Assembly (NCBI GenBank): GCA_008931825.1
Contig: QXVZ01020389.1
Span: 1-26,700, forward strand
Source of the DNA: Phallusia fumigata
Lineage: Eukaryota; Chordata; Ascidiacea; Phlebobranchia; Ascidiidae
DNA length: 26,700 nucleotides
Direction of reading: 5' to 3'
Both the position numbers and the translations under genes were made by a program. This document shows, one piece after another, positions 1-10,900 of the stretch; positions within the stretch are counted from its first letter, which is position 1, and every line of letters starts with the position of its first letter. The notes under the pieces were generated by a model. That model had not been told where the DNA came from, ran no database searches, and was given only the letters and a program-made list of their open reading frames with translations.

Positions 1-1292
1 GTTGTCACCAAACGTCATCCCTGTTACTCTGATATTTTGATCTTCATCACAAATCTGATCAATGGTGCAGAGATTTCTGTTGTTGCAAGATCTGCAGTAG
101 GCTTGAGCGCTTGCCCAGGTCAATGTGTTCGAGGAAAGATATGTGTAATATATGCTGATGTTTCCAGGTACTTGATTGAGAGCAACTGAAATGAATAATT
201 TCAATCAAATACGTTACTTTGCAAAATTTGTTAATTTAGATTTCAACACCGTAATGATTTTTGACTTGTGAAGAATCCTTTATTTCATTTTCAAACTTTT
301 CAGCAGGGGTCTAGTGGCAATTATAGAGGTGCCGAAGCTCTCTGCATAAGCCTACTACTCTTTCCCTTTTCTTCCTCGACCCAAATGACCCAACATTCTC
401 TTGTAGAGGTGCCGGGGCTGTGGCAGCACTAACCCCCTGTTTTTCAGCCGTGTTTAATGTACACCCCCTAGAGTATGCCATTTTTTACGAGGGTGTACCA
501 ACTCGAAGATGTATAGGAACTGAAGTGGGCAAAAAACTAAATTGCAAACAGAAACTTATCCGCGGGCGTCACAGTTACCCGTATAATCGTAAGTTTTCCA
601 GTCGAATTCGATCGGCATATCCATCCACCCAACTTGTTGGTCAATTCTTTCCAGTTCAGCCTCGAACGTTCCAAGGTTGATTTTCAGTACAAAGACTTTG
701 AAACGCATGTTCCCATCAAATCGGGACATGGCTCGAATGTCAATGTGAAGAATTTCCGAGTTGTAACAGTTTGTGAAAGTAATCTTTACAGTCTTTTTGT
801 ATGTTTCTGATGATACGAGCATCGTTGTTGTCCCGTTGGTGATAGCCGCTAAACAACATTTTTTTAACTTAGCAACCCAAGCCACGAGTTGGAGCTTAAT
901 TTAAAACGTAACTGCCAGAGAACTTGTATGTAGTGAAAGCATTGTTTTGTACTGATGATGACAACAGCGATTGTTGAAACGTTTGCATTATAATTGCATT
1001 ACAATACCAGAGAACTCGTTTGAGTTGAATACATTGTAAACCACCTTCAACAACCACTGTTGTACACAAAAAGCACGTTTTAGGCTTCTAGTTATTATGC
1101 ACTGATGACGACAACAGGAGTTGGTCAAACGTTTACATTACAATGTATTTACTTCGTCAGTTATGTTTTTCATCAAGTTAACTTATTGACGTATTTCACA
1201 AAAAATGTAAAGGTCAAAGTAAAGAAAGTCTCTGTTGTACCTTTACAAAATTGCAAAGCAAGGATCCCAACAATCACAGTGTGTAACTTCAT
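1..1292 (-). CDS. Secreted cysteine-rich protein, minus-strand copy (partial)
   Basis: Three exons are visible: 1241-1292 (signal peptide, MKLHTVIVGILALQFCK), 579-848 (about 90 residues) and 1-185, which runs off the window. All splice sites are GT-AG, and the phases agree (phase 1 at both introns). The third exon holds a cysteine-rich stretch with AYCRS, NLCTIDQIC and VTGMTFGDN. This is an inverted paralogue of the gene at 2469-3951, with the same exon plan and the same 52-base first exon. Intron 1 is 392 bp against 59 bp in the other copy, because mobile elements have entered it. The protein is predicted to be secreted. I do not recognise the first domain, and the function is unknown. An extra cysteine (AYCRSC) replaces an arginine of the sister copy. 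No stop or frameshift is seen, so it may be active. Confidence 0.8.
912..1149. mobile_element. Two adjacent copies of a short inverted-repeat element (MITE-like)
   Basis: CTGCCAGAGAACTTGTATG begins at 912, and a second, diverged start (CCAGAGAACTCGTTTGAG) lies near 1007. Each copy contains an internal TGATGAYGACAACAG box followed by an AAACGTTTRCATTA-like block. The same order of motifs occurs at 16729-16871, where both terminal repeats are clear. The pair lies in intron 1 of the minus-strand secreted-protein gene and explains most of that intron's extra length. No coding capacity is seen. Confidence 0.6.
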
Positions 1293-2468
1293 GTCCACAA
1301 AAAACGTTTCACTTGTTTGGGTCATCCAAAGTTCAACTCCTGTAGCAAGCAGAATTTCTATTATCTTTAGCTTTAGTGTTCCAAAAATGTATCTGACAAC
1401 TGATCCTAGGCTGCTGGAAACATTAGTTTAACTTTATTTTTCGATAACAGGCACCAACATATTTAGTACGGACTGATTTACATGTTTAAGGGGTGATTCA
1501 TCAGATTTATGAACAAGCAAAACGTGTTCTGTCACCAAATAGTGTGAATTTATTTTATTGGATATTAGTCATACAAAATGTTAACTACCATAATAATGTA
1601 TGTCCATCAAACTTAATAACTCCGGCGTTTTGAGTTGCGCAACAACTAAAGCAGCTTGAATTTTTTTTTTGTTGGTCCAAAATGCACTAAACCCAATAAC
1701 CAAGTCAATAGCTACGCAACGTTAAAACGTTACAAAGCGTAAAAAGTGAAAGGCCCAATCGGTGAATCAGAGTTAAACGCCCTGCAGCTACACCGTTTAA
1801 AAATAATGTGACGTGGACCCATATCGGAGGGGGAACTAATAAGATTCGAGGGAGGGGGGGCGTTATATTGGAACCAGTCGTTTTGCTGGTCAGGGACATC
1901 ACTGTATAACGTCCATTATTTTGGTTTCTCTTCCCCACAACAATTTTTTGTGCTTTCGCTGCGTCTGCAGAGTGTGTGGAGCAGATTTATTTTCCGCGCT
2001 TGCAATGCGCCTTCTTGTAAAAGGACAGAAAATCAACGGAAGTACCATGGTGATCATCTCGTGTCTTGGCGTTTCGACATTTACAGCACAACACAGACGT
2101 ATCCGGTGACGTACTTTCTACACGGTAAACATATGTAGAAAAGCTCTGCAATATTCCAATGGTAAATCAATTTGTAACAGACAACTAAGGAAGAACGAAA
2201 GCCCAATAGCAGCAGAGGAAATTATTTCGGATAGTTTTTGGGGAAGACAGGTTGTTTTGAGAAGATAGGTTGACTTGGTGGATAAAATATTAGTGTAACT
2301 GCTGACTGTGGCAACTGTAGGGACGAAAAAACATTTTAACAGTTCCTGTTTGCAGCAAATCCAACATCGGTTTTATTGTTTAGTTTTTAAACAGTTTGGA
2401 GATCTTAAAAATTATGTTTGTTTTAGAAAATTAAACTTGGCCTAACTTTGGAGCTGGATAAATAAAAC
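1293..2468. promoter_or_regulatory. Shared intergenic region between divergent paralogues
   Basis: About 1.2 kb separates the two start codons and must hold both promoters. I see no convincing TATA box or palindromic promoter. It contains one copy of the AACGTT-type short repeat near 1710-1790 and a G-rich run near 1828-1861. No open frame here looks real. Confidence 0.45.
1710..1788 (+). repeat. Short interspersed repeat, AACGTTAAAACGTT family, copy 1
   Basis: It starts with AGCTACGCAACGTTAAAACG and continues through AAAGCGTAAAAAGTGAAAGG and a GGCCCAATCGGTGAATC block. The last part is alignable to the copy near 6465-6543 (reverse strand). Other copies lie at 23498 and 24546. Confidence 0.55.
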
Positions 2469-3951
2469 ATGAAGTTACTTGCTGCGATTTTTGGGATCCT
2501 TGCGTTGCAGCTTTGTGAAGGTAAATTTGAATTTCATAAAGTTGCTTGTTTAATTTTTTAAAAATAACCTATTGTTTAGCGGCTATCAACAGCGGTACAA
2601 AAACGTTGATGATATCATCAGAAACGTACAAAAAGGATGTTGTGATTCCTTTTAACGTGTGTTTCAACCTTAAAGTTCTACACCTCGATGTCCGTGCACA
2701 AGCACTTCCATCAACTTTAAGCAAGGCATTTAATGTTTATGTGAAGAAAATTATGCTCGGAACTTTTGAGGTTGAAATGGAACGAACCGACTCAGAAGTT
2801 GGGTGGATGGAAACGAGGATTACCTTTGTGTGGAAAAGTTACCATTACACGGGTAACTTTAACTGAGATACTGAGTCAAGCAGGTGTTGTCGTCCGGGTA
2901 ATTAATAATTTTATGGCGTACACCCAAAACCAATTAAAAAACGCACGAAAATTTGCCCAAGTATTTAATTTGCAGTTCTATCACATTGATGTAAGGAAAT
3001 TAAGGAATTAGATGTGGCTCAATCCATAGATCGTTTCCTGCAAAACAATCGGCAGTAAAAGTATACTTTAAAAAAAATCTGTAGACTTGTTTTACATGTC
3101 ATTATGGAGCCCCAGTTATAGAATTCCTGCATTACAGTTAAACGAAGTAAATGCAAATCCTATCCTAACCCGTAGAAACTGGATGTTTGGGATTGAAAAT
3201 ATCATGACGTTTTACTAAAACAATTAAATATTGGGTATAACCTTGGAAAATTGCAGGCAGACTCTAGGGTATAAATTACACTTGGTTGAAAATGCTTTAT
3301 TTAAAACTTAATCCTTTATTTAAAACGTAATCCTTTATTTAAAACCTTGAAAATTAATTGAAGAATAATTCCAAGTCAAAAATGATTTAGGATGTAAAAG
3401 TCCAAAATATAACAAGTTTTGCAAAGTTACGTAATTGATTTTTGTGCTTTATTTCAGTTGCGCTCAATCAGAATCCAGGAAATTTCAACATATCTTACAA
3501 TTATCTTTCCTCCGACACATTGACCTGGACAAGCGCTCAAGCTTACTGCAGATCTCGTAACAACAGAGATCTCTGTACCATTGATCAGATTTGTGATGAA
3601 GATCAAAATATTAGAGTAACAGGGATGACGTTTGGTGACAACTGGGCGCCGATCAAGTAAGCTGTCAACATTGAAAATAAAATGCTTGATTCCGACACTC
3701 ATAATGTGGTGCTATTTCTATGTGACTTAGATTAATTGTGAAGACAAAGCATTTTCTTTAGGGAGTCCGAAAACAACTGGGTGCAGATCGGAGACGAGGG
3801 TGGAAACGGTACCCGTATTTGCTACAACCACAATAAGCATTATAGCCCGCCCCCGTGGGGAAAACAGACTGGAAATTGTGGGACGTGGAGCAACCCTTAC
3901 GACCCATGTTACCTCAAGGGTCACGTGTACTGTTGTAGTCCAGCAGAATAG
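2469..3951 (+). CDS. Secreted cysteine-rich protein, plus-strand copy (complete)
   Basis: Four exons, 2469-2520, 2580-2852, 3458-3656 and 3762-3951, give 237 residues and end at TAG. The start is the first ATG and opens a typical signal peptide (MKLLAAIFGILALQLCE). An N-terminal domain of about 91 residues follows, with few cysteines, ending in WKSYHYTG; I do not recognise it. The C-terminal domain of about 128 residues (exons 3 and 4) has eight cysteines, including AYC, DLC, QIC, RIC, GNC, DPC and a final YCC, with WVQIGDEGGNG in the middle. That pattern suggests four disulfides in a secreted, possibly ligand-binding module. There is no membrane segment. If the splice at 2852 is skipped, translation stops at 2864-2866 and gives a short secreted form. 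The head-to-head partner lies at 1-1292. Binding function is inference only. Confidence 0.8.
3295..3346 (+). repeat. 19-bp tandem repeat, about 2.7 units
   Basis: Units CTTTATTTAAAACTTAATC (3295-3313), CTTTATTTAAAACGTAATC (3314-3332) and a partial CTTTATTTAAAACC (3333-3346) lie in intron 2 of the plus-strand secreted-protein gene. Confidence 0.85.
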
Positions 3952-4043
3952 ATTGGTAACAAAGAAACAAAACAGTAGGATGGACAGGAATAATACCGTT
4001 TCCAATTCAGATTGTTGCTGTAATTTATTTGCAATTTTTGTTG

Positions 4044-4049
4044 ATTAAA
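4044..4049 (+). terminator. Candidate polyadenylation signal ATTAAA
   Basis: ATTAAA lies 93 bases after the stop codon of the plus-strand secreted-protein gene. It is a common variant signal in an AT-rich region, so the support is positional only. Confidence 0.35.
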
Positions 4050-4141
4050 ACTTGGTACAGCCTCATGTCCCTGAGGTTTATTTTAAAACAAACACAAGAT
4101 TTTCGTTCGTGACTTATTAAAAAATATTAAAACCTATTTAG

Positions 4142-4568
4142 GGTCATGTTTATACTGGTAGACGATCTTAATGTGAGCTATAACGCAAGTATTTCCTGTG
4201 ATAATGTAAATATACGTTTGCCTTGCTTGGATTTTTCAGGTACCTTGTTATCTGTTACCTGCGAGTATCATTGCAACAAAGCTGTAACCACAACATGTCA
4301 ATCAAAATATTTAATGCCAGGGGCATTACTAGTTTTACTGTTTTTTTTTAATATCTATTTTAATTACCGTTCCTCTTGATGACAAAACATTTTCAGTTTA
4401 TACAAAACGCCCAACAGTTGGAGTCACTCCAAACCACATATATTACTTCGTAATGATCATGTTGATTTTAATTATCAAATGCCACAGTGTAATGATGAAT
4501 TTTCGACAGAAGAACAAACCACTGCAAGAAACCGTGCTGAAAGTTTTGTAGCGTGTTTGGTTACATGA
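4142..4568 (+). pseudogene. Possible small gene or relic with a sulfatase-like motif
   Basis: A three-exon chain fits in phase. Exon 4142-4172 (preceded by TATTTAG, followed by GTGAGC) encodes VMFILVDDLN. Exon 4240-4283 follows TTTTTCAG and precedes GTAACC. Exon 4397-4568 follows TTTTCAG and stays open for 57 codons to TGA, containing TPNSWSHSKPHILLRNDHV. The pattern V-x-F-I-L-V-D-D-L is the N-terminal signature of type I sulfatases, where the two aspartates bind calcium. The sulfatase active-site C-x-S/P-x-R motif is not found nearby, and the chain is only about 80 codons from the ATG at 4146. Alternatively, reading straight from 4146 gives a 77-residue frame to 4379. It may be a relic, a partial gene or chance. 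Confidence 0.3.
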
Positions 4569-4923
4569 GAACTTTGCGATATTTCACATGGATTTATAAA
4601 TTCCGATCGTTTTTTATGTTGTCTGACACATTTGGCCATTCATTCAAGTGCCTCTTTGGTACCTTGCTTCAAAAAGGGTTTGCTACAATCTATTGATAAT
4701 GATAAAATCACCACCATCCGCTCATCAACTGTATTTTAATTCGCTCGGTTCGGATAGCTCAACAACAAGTGGAATGGCGAATATTTTGATGATGATTTTC
4801 AACATACAACGTAGTACTTAATGATGTCACAACATTATATGACGTAACAAATCCATTCTTGACCAATAAATGTAAGTAATAAAGGCCGACAGTAAAATGT
4901 GGAAAATAAACGTTTGGGTGCCA
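4569..4923. other. Short gap between convergent genes
   Basis: This stretch lies between the weak plus-strand model and the 3' end of the minus-strand LRR gene. A plus-strand frame from about 4552 to 4693 stays open (VFGYMRTLRYFTWIYKF near its start) but has no clear start or splice sites. ATTAAA on the minus strand near 4732-4738 could serve the LRR gene as a polyadenylation signal. Nothing else is recognised. Confidence 0.3.
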
Positions 4924-7900
4924 TCAAAGTTTTAATGCTCTCGAGTGAAGTCTCATTAACTTGAGTTGAGCAAGAATATTTCGGAGGTCAACCAGATCAA
5001 CTAGACGAAGAAGTTTCTCTTGGGACTCCAGCGCACAACCGGGATTGCTGCAACAAACAACCGTTGCTTTATAACCATTCCAAATATCAAGTTAAAGTGA
5101 CTCATTCACCCAGGCCAAGTAATTGTTAGAAAACGTCTTTGGTTGTATGTTAGGTGTGAGACAGGGTTTATTTCAGTCTTACGTCTTTCTTTTGATTTTC
5201 GGTAAAAAAACGATTTGACAATCGTCAGTATTACAGTAAAAGACTTCAGACCNTTACAATGTATAAGATCTCTAGCAGTTCTATACAACCTATTAATTTG
5301 ACAGCTCTGACTATCGCCTTACCGTCTCTGTCTTCGGCTTTCCGGACAAACCGAGCAATTGACCCAATGCTGGATCCCTTAACAAGGTGAGCTGGCGGTC
5401 GTCTCATTGGATTTCCGGACAAATCGATGTGAGTGACGTGGACGAGTTGTTCAAATTGGGCGGGAAGGTCGCTTAAGTTGTTTCCTGTCAGTTAACTTGA
5501 ATCAAAGTCGGCCCGATGTGAACTTGTGAATTTTAGATACCTCTGAGCAAGCTTATGAGGTGTTTAGGCCAATATATTGACTTCTGGTTGGCGTCCCTGA
5601 ATATGCGGCGTTACATGAAATTAGATACAACCATGGGGCGTCTCGTTCAATTTACTGACTTTGGAATAGGATCATTTTCCACTTTCTATCCTAACATGAA
5701 GTGTTTCCAGAAAAGAGGCGAATATAAGTTACGTCTTGTGTTAAACGTGGCCCGACAAAGTTTAGATTAACATTTTGGCTTGAAGCGACGTAATTGTGAC
5801 TTCACAAAAAGTTTTTCATGGAACCTATTTATCGGCAAGAGGGTGCATGGTAGTGACGCAACACAAATCCGATAAGAATTATTATGCAAACTTTTAAAAA
5901 AAGCTGGCCCGCGGGCGTTTTACCTTGTTAAAACTAGCCCTCTTTACAAAAAGTTTGGACGTACCCCTGCCATACACCCTTACCTTGCAGTGATAGTTCT
6001 TGGAGGTTCCGGAGTTCGCAAACAGCTGCTGGTAACGCAACCAAGTTGTTCCGAGCCACTGAAAGTCTGCGAAGATTTTTGCATTCTTGGATCGATTCTG
6101 GGATTTGAATTAAGTCGTTGTCGTCCACTGAAAGTTCCTGCATTTAACAATCAAAACTTGCACCAATAAACATTTGCAACAATTGCTATGAAAGGTACCA
6201 TCACGCGCGGAAACAAAACCAATTTCCTAATTACAGCGTACTTGATACAAAATAGAATCGTTTCTTTTTTGTAGTGAAATTTTATTTAAAAAACTCCCAT
6301 AATACGACGCTGGCTGTTTGTCTTGTAGGTTATATTTTATCCTGAACCACCCTCTTTTCCTAGTACGGCTGGTTAGCTTCAAAGTACCACCAATCCTCAC
6401 AAAGTCCTGCAAGCCGCATTTTTTAATGCGCCAAATCACTTTCTTATTAGCCTCGTGACATAACGCTACGCGCGTTCAACCGCGACCCACTAATTGCCCC
6501 TAAACTTTTTTGCGCTTCATAACGTTTTAACGTTGTGCAGCTATTTCCGACCTGGTGATTGATTTAGTGCTATTGTGTCGCTATGCTTTCTTTCTGTTCC
6601 CTGCACTTGCATGCACATGTAGAAATAATAACAAACCTCCAGAGCAGTAAGCAGGGAAATGTTTTCCGGTAGAATGCCTAGTTTTGTTCCGTTCTTCTGA
6701 TCAAACTTGAGTTTTATCAGAGTTCCGGCAAAGCAGACTCGCATGGGAAATTCCTCAAACTTGTTGTCAGATAAATCCAAACTCTGCAATTTTTCCATCT
6801 GGAACAATCCGAAGCAAAGCTTCAGCCCCGTTTACGGGTACGTGATAAAACGACATTTAAGTGTTTCTGCTTTCAAAACTCCGTGCGATTAGATCTGCCC
6901 TATTTCACTGACCAGCTTGAACTCGTAGGGGATCTCCCTCAGGTGATTTCCCGCCATCGAGAGTTCCTCCAGATTGGGAATCGAGCAGATTTCGGTGGGA
7001 AAGTCCCCGAAGTTGTTCTTGCTCAGGTTGAGTGACGTCAATCGCTTCAAGTAGAAACACTCGCGGGGCATTTCAAGCAAAGAGTTCTCTGAAAAGTCGA
7101 TCTCTTCAATCTAAAATCAACATCAAACGCGTAAAAATACATTTGAAATTCTGAGTTCACATCCTACCAAATTATAAAGGGTTCATTTTGACGCATTGTT
7201 TGTTTTCTATACATTGATCCAACACTATGCTCTTCTCTATTAAAGGTGTGCCGAGGGTTTTTTTTTGAAACTGTGGCTTGTATGCCAATCACGATTCGGG
7301 CTCCAACCTTTTACCAAGAAACAAGCAAGTGACTGCATGAAACAAATTTAGTTTATCGCAACCCATTCGAATCGGAATCGGTGCCAGTCAATTACACCTG
7401 CATACCTTGCACTGTTAAAACCCACTTTAGTGTGTGTGATAAATACTATATTATAGGTTACCCAAGGATGGCATTACGGTACGGTAAATATTGAGTTGTG
7501 GGCGCCACGTACCTAATTGCGAGGGGCGTACCATACCTGATAATCTTTGGTGCGTACCTTACCACCGTACCGTACCTTGTGATGTTTTTTTTTGGAAATC
7601 TTGTGGTCGAGAAATTTCGTTACCTGGGTCACGTGACAGAGCGAGGGCGGGAATTCCTTGAATCGATTTCTCTGCAGCAGCAACTTCCGCAGTGACGTAA
7701 GTTTGTAGAGGTCACGCGGAAGGGTTGAAAGGTCATTGTTGTCAAGGTCAAGTTGATGTATGTCGACCAGAGCGCACGCAGCGGATGGCAGACTGCTCAA
7801 AAAGTTGTCGGACAGCTTCACCTGCGTACAAGGGTCGCGATGTTGATAGCTTGTAATTTCGGTTCCAGAAACCAGCAGAATCTTAATCCTGGTTTAGTTT

Positions 7901-10900
7901 GGTCGTCCTTTCGATTGTGATAATGTTACAAAGCAAACAGACTGATAATTCAGGAATATTGCTAAATGGTTGGGCTTTGTTGCGTGCAGGGCTATAGGTT
8001 ACAAATGACCCGACTTTTAAAAACAAAACCTTTCTTCTTCTGCGAAAACTTTGGGAAATTTAGTTTCCGCAAAAAACCGACGTCACGCAGCATTACATTA
8101 ACTCACCGTGGGACGATCAGAACCATCGTTACTTTTACGGAGTCGAACTCGGTACATAGTTTGTCACTAAAAATTACGACCGTTCTTGACCAATTTCACG
8201 AAAATTTTCTACCAAATTTTACTAACTGTGTTGCCAGTTATTGACTGTTACGCAATAAAGCGTAATTGTCGACAAAAAATTTCAAAAATCCACTTACTTC
8301 TGTCAAATGTTGCAGAGTCTTGATTTCCACAGGCAGAGTCGTGACTTTGTTCTTCTCAGCGTTGAATACTGTCAGGTTTCGAAGTCTGGACAATGTATGT
8401 GGGAGGCTGCTGAAGTCTTTGAAGCAATTTGACCCGATGTAAATCTCTTTCAGCGTTGAAATTTTGCCTGCAAATCAAGCTACTGTAATTGCGAAGTTTT
8501 TTTAGTCGTTACCACATAATTTTTGGTTGGGGGGACTTTTATTCATTTGTCCCGCGATCCCCTATATTTTTGATTCGAATGTTTTAATAAAGCAATACGG
8601 CTACATATAAGTGTGAAACTTAAAAATTGGTTTAACCATTTGAAGCTGGTTTAAAGCTGGTTCGCTGCAGCAACCGCTGTAGGTTTTAGCTGTTTTTGAA
8701 TACTTGTGCAACAGTCAAGCGATCGCAAACAGTTTTCGGCGGAGTTTTAAGTATGTCTCAGTCGAAAGGTAACCCATTATTTGGAACATAAAAATATGTA
8801 TTGTGACGTTGCAACTTTCTGATAAATCGACATAATCTCCAAAATTACTCACAAAAATCGTCTCAATAAAACTGATATTCGGCACTGGGCTTTAAGCACA
8901 AAACTTAGTTTTTAACCAGCTAAACTCAGTTAGTAGGGGAGTCAACCAGCCAACCAACTTGCTATATGACCTTAAGTTAACAAAACTCACCTATTTCTGG
9001 CGGAAGTGATTTTAGTCGGTTTTCTTCCAAACCGAGAATTTCAAGATTTTTAAAGTTTCCCACTTCTGGGGGTAAACTGCTCAGAAGATTCTGATTTACT
9101 CCAAGAAAACGCAGCGAGGCGAGTTTTGTGACGTCTGGGTGAAGGCGACGGAGCTTGTTCCTTTGAAAACACAAATTTCGATGAATTGAAAATGGATTAC
9201 CAAGTGGTCAGCGCAATTATCTGCAATCGTGAGATAATTGGTTTGATTTAGCATTGATGCCTTGTATTTTCCTGAGTAAGAAACTCATTGTTTCGACTTA
9301 ACACTCTATGAGTTAAACCAAGTCGTTGTTGAACATTTTGGAACGAAATTACACTCCTCTTAGGCGTAACAAAAAGAAAAACAAAACGATTTCTGCATGC
9401 ATGACCTGAAAAGTCAAATGACCGCACCGTAAGCCAAATCTCATAACTTCCCATCTTTGAATCAGGCACATGCAATTGCAGGTCGTTGTTTATACTATGG
9501 TAAATAAACTTCTTGCTATAAAAAGATAAAAATGCAAAGTGTGGCTAATTTGAATTGAAAGGGTAAGGTTCGTTTCGGATTTTGTTCTGCGTGTGAATTC
9601 ATAATCACATTTTCTTACCGTGATAAGGCTAGTTCCTCCAACCGATGCAAGGTGTACAGCTGAGACGGAAGCAGCCGAATTTTGTTGTCGTCCAAACGTA
9701 AATCCTTCAGACATTGCAGCTTGCCAATAGCGGCTGGTAAACTACAGATAACGTCATAATTAAGTTGTAAGCAAGTACCACTGACGTTCATGTCTTTGTA
9801 CTAAAAGTGATCACGATTGTACAAGGTAAGAGGGGGTGGCATTACAGGCCTCGTGTAGCAAACTGTGTTTACAGATTTCTTCCAATTTGGTTTAAAATAA
9901 CTTTGTGCACATTTCTATGCGGCGTTATACGTCGATTCGAAGTAAGGTTTTTATCAATTTTACTTCTAAAACGTGCTATCACATTTGGATGCGTAAAGCT
10001 CGCATAACGCTGCTAAACTCTTTCAACTATTTTCGGTATCAACACAAACCTTGACAAGGAATTTCCGGACAGCCCAAGTCGCTGTAGTTTAGATAGAGAC
10101 AATATCGAGTTTGGAAAAACAGAAACTTGGTTATTGCTGAGGCCGAGTGTCGTCATCTGCTCCTTGAAAGCCGTCACTTCATACGGGAGTGTCTTGATTC
10201 TGTGTGTAAGTTTTAAGCGAAGCATCTTACAAACAAACCTAATTACAATGCATTTAGTATATACAAGCTCTCTGGTATTTATGTCTAAACTACTCCTAAA
10301 TTTCATGTCTTGTTTTTCTATACTTAGATTAGTTCGCTGTATTTTTGCGAAAAAATAAAAACTTAGGTCTGTTAAAAGTTAATAAATCCACCATACGTTA
10401 CCTGTTTCCGTTCAGCCCGAGTACTTGCAGCCTCCACAAGCTGCTGAGAGAAAGTGGAACCTCCTCAAGACAATTTCTGTTGCAGAAAAACTGGACAAGG
10501 TTGTTTAGGCGTGAAAACTTCCCCGGCAGAGTCTGAGACAAACAAAGAAACACAATGCTCGGGCGCCGACTGTTCTAGCTTTGACAATGCTTTGTATAGT
10601 TACCTCAATTTGATTGTCGCTGCATTCTAGATATTCCAAGTATTTGAGACTGCAAAGAGATTCCGGTAAGCTTTTTAATCGGTTTCGTCTGCACGCAAGC
10701 GCTTGTAGACAAAGTAAATCCCTGAAAATTAAACAGTTTTGTTCAACATACCCTTGAAACATGGCCAGCCCAATGTATTCGGTCCACAATTCACAGTTTT
10801 AAATTGTCGCAATAAGAACGATACAAGCTAGTCCTTGCGTGTAAAACATTTTCTAAGTTTGCAAACGATTAGTACTGGATTGTACCGTCTTATTGAGACT

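Noticed and set aside
1105..1431. Plus-strand frame of 108 codons
   Set aside because: It overlaps the mobile-element copies and the antisense of the minus-strand signal-peptide exon.
5047..5323. Last LRR exon joined directly to exon 12 at the CAG acceptor (5048)
   Set aside because: In that phase it ends after about 16 residues at TAG. The other frame is open to the end, joins the 5110 donor in phase and resembles the expected C-terminus.
6227..6439. Minus-strand frame of 70 codons in LRR intron 10
   Set aside because: It has no LRR pattern, no fitting splice sites and no domain. It lies next to a repeat.
9490..9714. Minus-strand frame of 74 codons
   Set aside because: It is another frame of LRR exon 5 (9619-9741). 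The LRR frame joins both neighbours in phase.
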